DNA of 64,000 nt from contig JAIBBR010000001.1 of the NCBI GenBank assembly GCA_019694575.1, forward strand, positions 62,001-126,000, written 5' to 3'. The stretch is from Myxococcaceae bacterium. GTDB lineage: Bacteria > Myxococcota > Myxococcia > Myxococcales > Myxococcaceae. The notes beneath the pieces are model-generated. The model was given only the letters and a program-made list of their open reading frames with translations, searched no databases and was not told the DNA's origin. A program made the position numbers and the translations under genes. Of the stretch, positions 45,601 to 54,707 are shown one piece after another (the first letter of the stretch is position 1; each line of letters begins with the position of its first letter).

Positions 45601-45944
45601 CGTACGATGACTTTACTGACCCTTCGAAGCACCTGGTGTTGGTGCAAGCAACCAACGGCGTGAAAGAAGAGATCTGCACGCCTGACTGGGCCAAATCGCT
45701 AGAACAGATTGGCAAGAACGCGTTCGGTTACCGCACCAACTTCTTTCTCACGGCGCGCCCAGACACCACCACCGTTCCCATCGAGGTCAAGGTCGACGGG
45801 CAAAAGCTTGACCCCGCTGACACCAGTGGCGCCAAAGTGTGGGTCTACGACTCGGCCGCGAACTCGGTGAACTTCGAGCCGTTGTTCGTACCTGAGCCGG
45901 GCAGAACCTTGACCATCACGTACCAAGTGGCCTGCATGCCGTGA
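42645..45944 (+). CDS. Surface lipoprotein with Hydin-type (choice-of-anchor D) repeats and a VWA domain
   Basis: Lipoprotein of 1099 residues, lipobox LSVAGC with Cys22, ribosome site AAAGG before ATG. The body has several ASPM/SPD-2/Hydin-type beta domains, each beginning with a F/L-x-FG-x-V strand: VYDFGQVYMGTQKKLDLTIKN, IDFGAVARGQSF, LSFGRVGFV, LNFGLVTPP, LDFGTVKKD. Near residue 820 a von Willebrand A-like domain starts, with a MIDAS pattern DDSCS (ADILLVIDDSCSMDD) and a later VVVVTDAGDQ. VWA domains bind partners through metal. First gene of the operon; a long surface adhesin or scaffold is likely. Hydin repeats in bacteria are otherwise of unknown ligand. Confidence 0.92.
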   Translation: MQKSFQVTALLTAAFALSVAGCRCDEPGPTVKPGELSIVFDVDGVSTSGVDAVYDFGQVYMGTQKKLDLTIKNTGTGSLFIDKVEKDSGDAVAIGEGFKEMNPFFIIDYTTVTEVRSGEVAKFSMTFDALPDPDENVKTVKHLSKLRVLTNNAGGVVGAVTLKGEAVSGVCTLPRTIDFGAVARGQSFNQSVTLTNASPLATTAFVGEITSNGTRSLNFTFAPESSRGEVALAAGQSKKVTITFSPTEIDTYVAIVKMRAAAECPEQNVRLIGNGVDTVLSWSPGKAFDSMIAGTPVDFGYVTPNIPNGTEGYLTFANLGFSPVALSSMTASSVEFKVIDGATMAGAATVPPSTRNANGDIVPGTLTLTMSFKPTLIGPRTGVLRTNTDVARQPMIAPALKGYGGGPDIDVKPAPVLSFGRVGFVAGAATPTFVTRKLTIQNAGAAPTPPDQKANLHLGVAGMGTQYFTVEAKQGDASEICIGDPTTCDGSLPLTGPGAYDPMQGIEARAGRSMLDVAVRITPKSIGTKEFVVTVYSNDPDEPEVKITVRAEAVLYPPCRFSLAPAALNFGLVTPPDYKDLNFVLKNLGQQPEEVCLLSNLDLAIGSDPVFTLPAGPITDKELMPNEAITVTVRAWPQGTSGTTPAQVMGAVRLNISSDVTPEKDVPLNAAIATGCLTIAPHDLDFGTVKKDCNSFTRQFAVYNTCDTNVTVQSFQMVAPAGEPAGGPNCPGTMSCPEFILVSSAGISPGTVITPANSTPNSFSVKYHPINYGPDNGAFLLKVTQSGQIVDYLVTLRGNGDTMGINTDTFKQDTKPKADILLVIDDSCSMDDKQNALSQNFDAFIKYASSAQVDYHIGVTTTDMGNYGGRILGDASNPKVLTPTTPDVENKFRAKVKVGIGGGTEESAAPSVAALTAPLITADNQGLLRPDAFLAVVVVTDAGDQSALATSFYQNALLNIKGLQRASQFSYNVIGPFAPTPAGACTYDDFTDPSKHLVLVQATNGVKEEICTPDWAKSLEQIGKNAFGYRTNFFLTARPDTTTVPIEVKVDGQKLDPADTSGAKVWVYDSAANSVNFEPLFVPEPGRTLTITYQVACMP

Positions 45945-46003
45945 GTGGCACAGTAACGGCGCCACATGAGGTTGGCCTTTCGTTGAAAAGAGGCACGAAG
46001 AAC

Positions 46004-49000
46004 ATGAAGACCCGTTTTCTAAAGAGCGCCTTGGCGCTGGCGGTGTTTGGGGCGGCGGCGGCTCAGGCGCAGATGATTTCGCAGATCTCTCAAACATACG
46101 TGCCGATTTCAGGTGGCACGGTGGTGAACGCCAGTCAATTTGTGCCGCGCGATACTTACCCAGGCATTGACGAAGGCTATTTCGCGCTGAATTTAGGCTT
46201 CACGTTCCCTTTTTACGGTAACAACTACAGCACTGCCTACATCGACTCGAATGGCTTCATCACCTTCGGCAGCCCCTGTACCGACCCGAGCTCGTGCTTG
46301 GTGACCCGCCGCATTCCTCAGGCGGCTTCGACATTTCACAACATTTTGGCGCCTTGGTTCGCCGACATGGACGGAGCGACAACGGGCCGCGTCACTTATA
46401 AGTTGTCGGCCAACCAAGCTGAAATCGAGTGGTCCAATTGGGAAGAGTGGGGTAGCTTTGGCTACGACCTGACCATGAAGGTGATTCTCACCTCGTCGGG
46501 CATGATTCAGATTCACTACGGCAGCCTCGATTTTCCCAGCGCGACGGGCTCACGCTCGAGCGCCGGTTTAGAAAACGCCGACGGCACGCAAGGCGTGGCG
46601 ATTTTGGCGTGCAGTGCCACCGCGGGCTTGTGCTCCCCCAGCGATTGGCCGGCCAACACGTTGTTCACCATTGGCCGCCCCAATCAGGCTGACTTGTTGG
46701 TGCCTTCGGTGACTATTTCAAACTTGGTGTCGAATATGGGGCACGTCACCTTCAACTTCGCGGGCACGATTGAGAATTACGGCCTCACCGCGGCCAACAA
46801 CTTCGACTGGAAAGTCTATTTGTCGACTGATCAGACGCTGAGCATGGACGACGTGTTGGTGTATTCGTCGACCGCGCCCGCGTCGTTGGCCGCCAGCAGC
46901 AGTATTTCGGTCAGCGGCGCTGCCGCCACGCCTGGCACGATACCCACCGGGCAATATTACGTGCTGATTCAGGCCGACAGCGCCAACACCGTCAACATGG
47001 AGGCGTCGGAGCTGAACAACGTGGGCAGCACGCAGGTGCCCTTCATTCAAGGCCTCGACCTGGTGGCGTCAACGGTGTCGGGCCCGTCGCTGAGCGGCCC
47101 GGGCAACAACATGACCACGCACGTGAAGTTCTTTAACCAGGGGGCTGACCCGGCGGGTGTCGTCACCTACGAAATTCTGCTTTCGAGCGACAACACGTAC
47201 AGCACCAACGACTACGTTCTTTACACTGGCACCAAGTCGTTGAGCGGGGGCGAGACAGTTGATCAAGACGTGACGTTCAGCGTGCCCTCGAGCGTGCCGG
47301 GCGGCGAGTTCTTTTATTTGTTGCGCATCGACCCACAGAACATTCGCACTGAAGCGAACGAAATGAACAACGTGGTGGCGTCGACGGCGAAGATCACCAT
47401 GCAGCAGGCCGAGCTGGTGAACTTAGGCGTCAGTCTGCTCGACGGCGTCACCGGAGCGCCGACCAACGTGGCCAACTTGGGTCAGCTGGTGCAAATGTCG
47501 GTGCGCATGCAGAACACCGGTGGTGCCGACGCCAAGAACTTCAGAGTGGTGGCGGGGGTTTCGACCGACGGGCAATTTTCACTGCTCTTTGACACCAGGG
47601 TGCACGAGTTCACGGTGGCGTCGCTGGCGGCGGGCGAGACCCGTACCGAGACGTTCAGCTTTACGTTGCCGCTCAATGATCGCAACGGGGCGCCTTTCAC
47701 CACCGGTAACTACTTCATGTTCGCCGCGCTCGACTGGACTGGCGTGGTGAATGAGGTGAACGAGCAGAACAACAACCTCGCGGTGCCTGGCTATGTGTTG
47801 CTGCGTTCGCCGGCTCCTGATTTGACGGTAACCCGGCTCGAAATTCCCGCCAGCGCCGCGGTGGGTGAAACCGTGCCTGTTTACCGCACGATTAAAAACG
47901 TGGGCAATGTCACCGCGCCCGAAGCGAAATACCGGTTCGTGTTGTCTGCCAACCCGATCATCACCGCTGACGATCTGCCGCTGACCATTCTCGGCAACAA
48001 TGGAGGTACCGCGTCGTACGGCTTGGTGACACTGGGCATTGGCCAGAGCGACACCACCACTGAATTGGTTCGTCTGCCGTCGCAAATGACGCCGGGCACC
48101 TATTACGTCGGCTGCCTGGTCGACACCGATGGCACCGTTGCCGAGCTCGATGAGCAGAACAATGCCTGGGCGGGCAACCAAGTAAATGTGTCGGCTTCGA
48201 GCCTGCGCGTGTCAACGCAGCAGTTGGCTGACGCCATGGTCGACCGGCCCTATGCTTTTCGGTTGGTGGCAATGGGCGAGCAAGGCCCCTCGACGTGGAC
48301 CCTCGAATCAGGAGCGGGCGATTTACCAACTGGGCTTACGCTGTCTTCTGAAGGCTTGCTGACCGGCACGCCGACGATGACCGGTGTTTATGGCTTTAAC
48401 GTCGTGCTTCAGAACGCCAGCCGCAGTACCACCGCCCGCCTGCTGCTGCGCGTGTTGCCGCCGAGCGCCGAGGTAGAGGTGACCACGGTGGCCGTGCCTC
48501 CCGTGGTGAATTCCCAGGTGGTGGCTTATTCAGTGGCGCTGGGCGCGGCGGGCGGTGTGAGGCCGTACAAGTGGAAATTGGCGAGTGGCAATTTGCCGCT
48601 CGGGCTCACCTTGTCTGAAGACGGCGTGGTGGGAGGCAGTCCGCGCTCGGGCCAAGCCGAAGGCGTGTTTCGCGTGTCAGTCGAAGTGAAAGACGCGCTC
48701 GGCTCGAAGGCCCGACGCGAGCTCAACTTTCGTTTGGTGGCACCGGGGTCAATCATCTTTGGCAACCCGGTGGTACCTGATGGCTTGGTAAATGGTGACT
48801 ACCTGGCTGACATTGTGGTGCGCAACGCCGATGGCAGTGCGTTGGCCAAGCCGCTGAGTTGGTCTCTGGTCGGTGGCGCTTTACCCGACGGTTTGGCGCT
48901 CACGGTAGAAGCTGACGTGGCGCTGCTTTCGGGCAAGCCGTTGGTGGCCGGCACCTTTCAGTTCTCGCTGCAGGTAGAAGACGCCAAGGGCCGCTCTGTC

Positions 49001-52000
49001 ACCGCCGACTTTGTGATGACGGTGCACCCGGCGCGCTTCAAAATCGTGGCGCTCAACATGCCGACGCGTGTGCACCCGGCAGAATCTGTCGACTTCAGTC
49101 TTTCGGCCGGAGCCAACGTGTTGGCGCAGTTCTCGGTCTTTGCCGGCAGCCTTCCTAAGGGGTTGACAGTGGGAGCTGATGGGCATGTCACGGGCACCGT
49201 GGCCGATGAAAATTCTGAAGGGACCTTCAGCTTCGTGATTGAAGCACGCGACGCCGCGGGGGCGTCGGGCCTGGGTGCCTTTTCTCTCGAAGTGGAGCGT
49301 GATGTGACAAAGGCGGGTTGCAGCACCACCGGAGGCGGCTTGGGAGTGGGGCTTTTCGGTCTGCTGCTCTCGATGGCGCGGCGCCGGCGGGCACGTCACT
49401 TTGCGTTGGCAGCGTCAGCGGCGGTGGTGTTGCCGCTCGTAGCGATGGCGCAAGCGACGGGTTACCAGTTGGCGGGGCCGTTCACGGCCTCCTTCGTGTC
49501 GATTGGCACTACCGGCGCGGTGGTGCCGGGCATCACCAGTTTTAGCGGTGGCACGGTCAATTTGCCCTTTGGCTTCTCGTTCTATGGGCAGTCGACGATG
49601 AGCATTGGCGTGTCGCCCTATGGCTATCTTTACTGGGCAGGAGACGACGTCTCGGCGAACAATATCGGCATACCCCACAACGACTCGTCGACGTTCTCGG
49701 CCCCGCAGACTTTCATTGCCCCCTGGTGGGACAGCTACAGCAGCATTGGCACGGCGCCTTCGTCGATTCGCTTTCAAGTGCGCGGCGCGGCGCCTCAGCG
49801 TGAAGCGGTGATCGAATGGGTGAACATGCAGCCCCTCGGCTCGAGCACCCGCATCAGCTTTCAGGCCAGCCTCTTCGAAGGCACCAATGCCATTCGCTTC
49901 TCGTACGGCACCACCGCGCCCCAAGCAAGCAGCGCTTCGGTCGGCATTCAACGCGCCATCAACGAAGGTGTCTCTGGGTTGAGCTGCACGACGACCGTGG
50001 CGGGCAATTGCGGTGCGCTCAACTGGCCGGCGGGTCAGGCGCTTGAATTCTTTTTGCCACCCGACCTGTCGATGGGCGTGGTCTCAGGCGACCAAGCGGC
50101 ATATTCCGGCGTCAACTACCGGGCGACGGCGGTGGTGCGTAACCAAGGTGGCCACAAGGCCACCAATGTCAGCGTGCGTTTTTACCTGTCGACAAACCCC
50201 ACGTTAGAGGTGAGCGATATTCTTCTCGGCGACGCCATGTCGGTCGACGTAGAGCCTTACGCGCAAGTGACGGCGTCGATGATCGCACCGGTGCCCAACA
50301 CGGTCATGCAGGGCACGTACTTTTTGCTAGCGCAGGTTGACCCCGACAATTTGATCGCTGAGCAATCTGAGTCGAATAACTTTGGCTCGCCAGCGCAGAT
50401 CTCAGTCAATGCTCCTGCGCCTGACTTGTTGGTCGCCAGTGTCTCTGGGCCAGCGGCGACGGGCCCCGAAGGCATGGTGACGGTGTCTCGCACCTTGGCC
50501 AACTACGGCAACGCGGCGGCAGGCCCGTTCAAGTACACCTACTATTTGTCAGACAACGACGTGGTCACCGTGTCAGACACGGCGATCAGCCCGGTGAAAG
50601 CGCTGGGGGGCTTGGCTGCCAATGCCACCGACACGGGCATGGACACCCTGGCCTTGCCAGCGGGCTTGAGCGTCGGCCGCTATTGGTTGGGCGTGTGCGT
50701 CAACTATGACCCCACCGCCGTAACGGGTTTTGGCATCGACGAAATTAGCCGCGTCAACAATTGCACCACTGCCACGACGCCGATCATCATCTCGCGTGGC
50801 GAATTGTTGGTGCTCACCAACAGCTTGCCGGGCGCCAGTCAGTTCGCTCCCTACAGCATGCACCTGGCGGCAAGTGGCGGTAACGGTCAGTACAGCTGGT
50901 CATTGGCGGGGGGAGAATTGCCTGTCGGCATGACGCTGTCGTCGACGGGTGACTTGTCGGGCAGCCCGGCGCAGGCCAAGACATATGGCTTCTCAGTCAA
51001 GGTGACGAGTGGCGGCGTCGAAGCCACTGCTGAGCTCAGTCTGGCGGTGTCGAGCGGTAGCTTGCCATTGGCGGTTGTCGACCAGGTGTTGCCATCGGCT
51101 GAATTCTCGCGTGCCTATTCAACGCGGTTGATTGCCGTGGGAGGCAAACCGACTTACCGCTGGCAGTTGAAAGACGGCGCCAAGCTACCCGAGGGCTTGG
51201 CGCTTGCGACCGATGGCTTGGTCGAAGGCCGGGCTTCGGCGTCGGGCCAGTTCGACTTCGCGGTGACGGTGAAAGACACCGCGGGCATCGAGTCGAGCAA
51301 GGAACTCTCGATTCGAGTGGTTGAACCCTCGTCGTTGCACGTCGCGACTTCGCGGCTGCCGGTGGGCTCGGTGAAGCAGCAGTACAGCCACAAATTGCAG
51401 GCGGTGGGTGGCAAGCAACCATACACCTGGTCGGTGACCCGCGTTCAGCGCGAGGCCGAAAACCCCACTGAAGCGCCTGGTAAACCGCTCGAGACTTTTC
51501 CCGAGGGGTTTGGGTTGTCGATTGAAGCCCGGGCCAACAACGAGGCATTCTTAGCGGGTGTGCCGTTGATGGCCGGCCTGTACCGCGTCGCTTTGAAGGT
51601 GAAAGACGCGACCGGGGCTGAAGATTCGACCACCGTGTTGTTGCAGGTGTCTTACGACGAAGGTCTCGCCATCGTCACCACCGAGCTCCCTGATGCCTTC
51701 GTCGACCGCGGCTACGAAGCTGCATTGACGGTGAACTTGAAAGACGCCACCGGCCTCAAATTTTCGACGCCGTGTGTGCAACAACCGGTGGTCAACCACA
51801 TCGAGCAGTTCGAATGTGCCGAACAAGACGCGAAGCAGCCACTGCCCCCCGGGCTGACGCTCGACGAGACGACGGGCAAGTTGTCGGGTACGCCCACTGC
51901 GCAGACCTTCGTCAAAAGCCCCAAAGGTGACATTGAACCCGTGGTGTACAGCTTCTTGGTTGGCGTGACTGACTCGCTGGGCCGGCAAGACCTGCGCGGT

Positions 52001-52141
52001 CTGTCGATTCGTGTTCGCCCTGACTACAAAGCGGCAGGCGGGTGTGGCTGTGGCGTATTTGAGCCGTCGGCGCTCGGGTTGTTGGCTGCTTTGGGCTTGA
52101 TGCTCCGTAACCGCAAACGAAGGAACGCCGCACATGTCTAG
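46004..52141 (+). CDS. 2045-residue surface protein: two CARDB/Ig proteins fused through an internal sorting signal
   Basis: Signal peptide KTRFLKSALALAVFGAAAA at the N-terminus. Half one: a nidogen-like beta domain (about 25-225), four CARDB domains (about 230-730), and four putative Ig (He_PIG) domains (about 735-1105). At Cys1106 a MYXO-CTERM-like signal follows, then a hydrophobic stretch and Arg1126-1129. Directly afterwards comes a second signal-peptide-like helix, 1133-1151, ending AMAQA, and half two repeats the layout: beta domain (1150-1350), two CARDB (from about 1352 and 1472), Ig domains (about 1600-2005) and a terminal MYXO-CTERM (Cys2014, Cys2016, then LLAALGLML and RNRKRR). 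No stop intervenes. An internal ATG at 49373 could also start half two alone. The start at 46004 is preferred to a GTG at 45941. Confidence 0.93.
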   Translation: MKTRFLKSALALAVFGAAAAQAQMISQISQTYVPISGGTVVNASQFVPRDTYPGIDEGYFALNLGFTFPFYGNNYSTAYIDSNGFITFGSPCTDPSSCLVTRRIPQAASTFHNILAPWFADMDGATTGRVTYKLSANQAEIEWSNWEEWGSFGYDLTMKVILTSSGMIQIHYGSLDFPSATGSRSSAGLENADGTQGVAILACSATAGLCSPSDWPANTLFTIGRPNQADLLVPSVTISNLVSNMGHVTFNFAGTIENYGLTAANNFDWKVYLSTDQTLSMDDVLVYSSTAPASLAASSSISVSGAAATPGTIPTGQYYVLIQADSANTVNMEASELNNVGSTQVPFIQGLDLVASTVSGPSLSGPGNNMTTHVKFFNQGADPAGVVTYEILLSSDNTYSTNDYVLYTGTKSLSGGETVDQDVTFSVPSSVPGGEFFYLLRIDPQNIRTEANEMNNVVASTAKITMQQAELVNLGVSLLDGVTGAPTNVANLGQLVQMSVRMQNTGGADAKNFRVVAGVSTDGQFSLLFDTRVHEFTVASLAAGETRTETFSFTLPLNDRNGAPFTTGNYFMFAALDWTGVVNEVNEQNNNLAVPGYVLLRSPAPDLTVTRLEIPASAAVGETVPVYRTIKNVGNVTAPEAKYRFVLSANPIITADDLPLTILGNNGGTASYGLVTLGIGQSDTTTELVRLPSQMTPGTYYVGCLVDTDGTVAELDEQNNAWAGNQVNVSASSLRVSTQQLADAMVDRPYAFRLVAMGEQGPSTWTLESGAGDLPTGLTLSSEGLLTGTPTMTGVYGFNVVLQNASRSTTARLLLRVLPPSAEVEVTTVAVPPVVNSQVVAYSVALGAAGGVRPYKWKLASGNLPLGLTLSEDGVVGGSPRSGQAEGVFRVSVEVKDALGSKARRELNFRLVAPGSIIFGNPVVPDGLVNGDYLADIVVRNADGSALAKPLSWSLVGGALPDGLALTVEADVALLSGKPLVAGTFQFSLQVEDAKGRSVTADFVMTVHPARFKIVALNMPTRVHPAESVDFSLSAGANVLAQFSVFAGSLPKGLTVGADGHVTGTVADENSEGTFSFVIEARDAAGASGLGAFSLEVERDVTKAGCSTTGGGLGVGLFGLLLSMARRRRARHFALAASAAVVLPLVAMAQATGYQLAGPFTASFVSIGTTGAVVPGITSFSGGTVNLPFGFSFYGQSTMSIGVSPYGYLYWAGDDVSANNIGIPHNDSSTFSAPQTFIAPWWDSYSSIGTAPSSIRFQVRGAAPQREAVIEWVNMQPLGSSTRISFQASLFEGTNAIRFSYGTTAPQASSASVGIQRAINEGVSGLSCTTTVAGNCGALNWPAGQALEFFLPPDLSMGVVSGDQAAYSGVNYRATAVVRNQGGHKATNVSVRFYLSTNPTLEVSDILLGDAMSVDVEPYAQVTASMIAPVPNTVMQGTYFLLAQVDPDNLIAEQSESNNFGSPAQISVNAPAPDLLVASVSGPAATGPEGMVTVSRTLANYGNAAAGPFKYTYYLSDNDVVTVSDTAISPVKALGGLAANATDTGMDTLALPAGLSVGRYWLGVCVNYDPTAVTGFGIDEISRVNNCTTATTPIIISRGELLVLTNSLPGASQFAPYSMHLAASGGNGQYSWSLAGGELPVGMTLSSTGDLSGSPAQAKTYGFSVKVTSGGVEATAELSLAVSSGSLPLAVVDQVLPSAEFSRAYSTRLIAVGGKPTYRWQLKDGAKLPEGLALATDGLVEGRASASGQFDFAVTVKDTAGIESSKELSIRVVEPSSLHVATSRLPVGSVKQQYSHKLQAVGGKQPYTWSVTRVQREAENPTEAPGKPLETFPEGFGLSIEARANNEAFLAGVPLMAGLYRVALKVKDATGAEDSTTVLLQVSYDEGLAIVTTELPDAFVDRGYEAALTVNLKDATGLKFSTPCVQQPVVNHIEQFECAEQDAKQPLPPGLTLDETTGKLSGTPTAQTFVKSPKGDIEPVVYSFLVGVTDSLGRQDLRGLSIRVRPDYKAAGGCGCGVFEPSALGLLAALGLMLRNRKRRNAAHV
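49319..49457 (+). other. Internal MYXO-CTERM-like signal merging into a second signal peptide
   Basis: Residues 1106-1151 of the surface protein. AGCSTTGG is the Cys motif, then GVGLFGLLLSM (membrane), RRRRARH (cytosolic arginine tail) and FALAASAAVVLPLVAMAQA (second hydrophobic region with an AxA-type cleavage site). Topology works out: out-in through the first, in-out through the second. ATG 49373 lies inside, between the two. Confidence 0.8.
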
Positions 52142-53498
52142 TCTGACGAGTTCGTTTTCCGCACGGCGTCTTTCTGTTCTCGTTGCAGTGAGCGCAGCCT
52201 TCGGTTTCGCGTTCGGCGTGGGGTGCAGCGGCGCCCGGAATGTTTGCCAAGATCGCAACGTCAAGTGTGACAACCCCCTGGTGTGCGACCCCGACGACGG
52301 CAAATGCAAGTGCGGTGGTCGGGGCGGGGTAGAATGCCAGCAAGACTTCGTCTGCAACCCTGACTCGAATACCTGTCAGTCGACGCGCTGCGCTGGCATC
52401 AATTGCGCGAGCAAGCCCGGCACCAGCTGCGACGTGTTGACCGGCGAGTGCAAGTGCGGTGGCACCGGCGGTCTGCTGTGCAAAGACGACGAAGTCTGCA
52501 GCCCCAACGCGAGAAAATGCAAGCCGGCCGTGTCGTGTAACGACGTGGCGTGCCCCACAAATCAGACCTGCGAAACCACCACCGGTAAGTGCCTCTGCGG
52601 CACGGTTGCCTGCGCCGACTCAGAGACCTGCTCGGTAGGGCAAGACAACGCCAAAACCTGCGTGCCTGACCGGTGCTCGACGACGACTTGCTTGGGCAGC
52701 ACCACGTGTGACAGCAGCGACGGTTTCTGCAAGTGCAATGGCGTGCCGTGCTCGACGGGTGAAGCGTGCCAGTGCCCCATGGGCACCGACGGCGGCTGTG
52801 CTGATACGGCGAAGGTGTGTCGCCCCAGCAATGCTTGCCAAGGCGTTACTTGCGCTGCCACCAGCAACACATTGTGCGACCCCGTCGATGGCCTGTGCAA
52901 ATGCGGAGGCCCGGGCGGCCCCGCGTGCGGCGCGCAACAGATTTGTTCGTTGGGCCCTCCGCTGCAGTGCCAAGGGGGCCAGCAGTGTGTGAACCCCGAC
53001 GGCGGCGCGAAAATGTGCGCTGGCGGCACCAGCTGTGACCCTGAAGATGGCAAGTGCAAGTGTGGTGGCCGTGGCGGGGCGGTGTGCAACGACGCGATGG
53101 GCGACAACCCGGCCGACGTGTGCGTGCTCAACACTTCACAGCAGTCGTGCCGGCGACCGTGTGATCCCCGCAGCCCTGACTGCCCCAACGGCACTTACTG
53201 CTTCTTCGACACCGTGGCTGCGACGCCGACCGCCTATTGCGCGCCTCCTTCTGACACCCGTCTCGAAGGCCAAGACTGCTTGAATGCCACTGCCTGTTTT
53301 GACGCTCCCGACGCAGGCTCAGCTCAACCGCGCGCGCTGCACTGCGCCGGCTTGGCGATGGGCCAACGCGGCTTCTGTTACGCGTACTGTGACGTGACGG
53401 CAGGCATGCAGGGTTGCGTTCAGTTTCCCAAGCCGCAGTTGTGCCTGCAGATAGCCGGAGCGCCCATGGGCTTTGGTTACTGCCAACCGCAGAACTAA
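52134..53498 (+). CDS. Cys-rich repeat lipoprotein
   Basis: Protein of 454 residues, a signal with SVLVAVSAAFGFAFGVGC (Cys31, lipobox-like). The mature part is built from about eight short repeats with a CDPDDGKCKCGGRGG core, each of 40-50 residues, rich in paired Cys and resembling EGF- or notch-like disulfide knots. They alternate with less conserved spacers. A few Ala/Ser segments near the C-terminus contain DAPDAGSAQ. It starts 8 bases inside the end of the previous gene, so it is translationally coupled to the fused surface protein, and is probably part of the same surface assembly. A hairpin terminator follows. Function unknown. Confidence 0.88.
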   Translation: MSSLTSSFSARRLSVLVAVSAAFGFAFGVGCSGARNVCQDRNVKCDNPLVCDPDDGKCKCGGRGGVECQQDFVCNPDSNTCQSTRCAGINCASKPGTSCDVLTGECKCGGTGGLLCKDDEVCSPNARKCKPAVSCNDVACPTNQTCETTTGKCLCGTVACADSETCSVGQDNAKTCVPDRCSTTTCLGSTTCDSSDGFCKCNGVPCSTGEACQCPMGTDGGCADTAKVCRPSNACQGVTCAATSNTLCDPVDGLCKCGGPGGPACGAQQICSLGPPLQCQGGQQCVNPDGGAKMCAGGTSCDPEDGKCKCGGRGGAVCNDAMGDNPADVCVLNTSQQSCRRPCDPRSPDCPNGTYCFFDTVAATPTAYCAPPSDTRLEGQDCLNATACFDAPDAGSAQPRALHCAGLAMGQRGFCYAYCDVTAGMQGCVQFPKPQLCLQIAGAPMGFGYCQPQN

Positions 53499-53500
53499 CC

Positions 53501-53529
53501 GCGCCGAAGTGACGGGGGCTTCGCGCTTT
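53501..53529 (+). terminator. Terminator-like hairpin after the surface operon
   Basis: GCGCCGAAG (53501-53509) and CTTCGCGC (53519-53526) form a stem with one bulged C, followed by TTTC. It lies 3 bases after the stop and before the acyl-CoA dehydrogenase gene, so it may end the surface operon. The T run is short. Confidence 0.45.
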
Positions 53530-53557
53530 CGCTCATCGCCGTGGGTCGGGAGCATCA

Positions 53558-54697
53558 ATGCCGCATTTCTTCACCGAAGAGCATGAAGCCTTTCGCAAGA
53601 GCGTGCGCAACTGGGTCGAGAAGGAGCTCGCTCCCCACGCGCTCGAATGGGACCGGGCGGGTATTTTTCCCAGAGAGATTTTCAAGCAGGCGGGTGAGCT
53701 TGGCTTTTTGGGCATTCACCATGACCCTGCGTACGGCGGCAGTGGCCTCGACTATTGGTATGTGACGGCGTTTTGCGAAGAGCTGGTGCGCAGCCGCAAC
53801 GCGGGGGTGAACATGGCGCTCTTGGTGCAAAGCCAAATGGCCACGCCGATCATCAACGACATCGGCACCGACGAGCAGAAGCGCGAGTTTTTGGCTCCGG
53901 CGCTGGCGGGCGAAAAGATTGCTGCGTTGGGCGTCAGCGAACCGGGCGCTGGCTCTGATGTGGCGGGCATTAAAACCACTGCCAAACGGGTGGGTGATGA
54001 CTACGTCATCAACGGCTCAAAAATGTGGATCACCAACGGCACCCGCGCCGACTTCATTACCCTGGCGGTGCGCACCGGGAGCGAAGGTTTCGGCGGCGTG
54101 TCGTTGCTCACTTTTCCCACTGACGTGAAGGGCTTTGGCGTCAGCAAGAAGCTCGACAAAGTGGGCAACCTTTCGTCAGACACCGCGATTCTTTATTTCG
54201 AGGACTGCAAGGTGCCGGTGCGGTACCTGCTCGGTGAAGAGAACGAAGGCTTTTACCACGTGATGGTCAACTTTCAGGGAGAACGGCTGGTCGCTGCTTT
54301 GCTCGCCACCGCAACGATGGACCTGATGCTGCAAGACGCGCTGCAGTACGGCAACGAGCGGCAAGCCTTCGGTAAACCGCTGAACAAGTTTCAGGTGTGG
54401 CGCCACAAGTTCGTCGAGCATTTGACCTCGCTCGAGGCGGCGAAACGGCTCGCCTACCACGCGGTCGAGCTCTTCGATGGCAAGGAGAACCCAGTGAAAG
54501 AGATTTCAATGGCCAAGCTCTTCGCCGGCGACTTGGCGCAACGCGTGGCATACGACTGCCAGCAATTTTATGGCGGCATGGGGTACATCGAAGAGACGCA
54601 CGTGGCGCGCGCGTGGCGTGACGTGCGGCTGCTCACCATTGGCGGTGGCACGTCAGAAGTGATGAAAGAAATCATCAGCAAGCTGGTCGGCTTGTAA
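53558..54697 (+). CDS. Acyl-CoA dehydrogenase
   Basis: FAD-dependent acyl-CoA dehydrogenase of 379 residues; first step of beta-oxidation, making trans-2-enoyl-CoA. Motifs: GVSEPGAGSD (125-134, FAD/substrate), KMWITNG, and the C-terminal GGGTSEVMKEI. The position usually occupied by Glu in short- and medium-chain enzymes (YEGTSE) is Gly here. The alternative catalytic base of long-chain and isovaleryl-CoA dehydrogenases lies in a GERLV segment, and Glu242 is present in QGERLV. So a long-chain or branched-chain enzyme is likely. Electron acceptor would be electron-transfer flavoprotein, not seen here. Confidence 0.95.
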   Translation: MPHFFTEEHEAFRKSVRNWVEKELAPHALEWDRAGIFPREIFKQAGELGFLGIHHDPAYGGSGLDYWYVTAFCEELVRSRNAGVNMALLVQSQMATPIINDIGTDEQKREFLAPALAGEKIAALGVSEPGAGSDVAGIKTTAKRVGDDYVINGSKMWITNGTRADFITLAVRTGSEGFGGVSLLTFPTDVKGFGVSKKLDKVGNLSSDTAILYFEDCKVPVRYLLGEENEGFYHVMVNFQGERLVAALLATATMDLMLQDALQYGNERQAFGKPLNKFQVWRHKFVEHLTSLEAAKRLAYHAVELFDGKENPVKEISMAKLFAGDLAQRVAYDCQQFYGGMGYIEETHVARAWRDVRLLTIGGGTSEVMKEIISKLVGL

Positions 54698-54707
54698 GTG
54701 AGCGGCG

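Noticed and set aside
45941-46003. GTG start of the large surface protein overlapping the previous stop
   Set aside because: The signal peptide begins at the ATG 46004, which has its own purine-rich upstream region.
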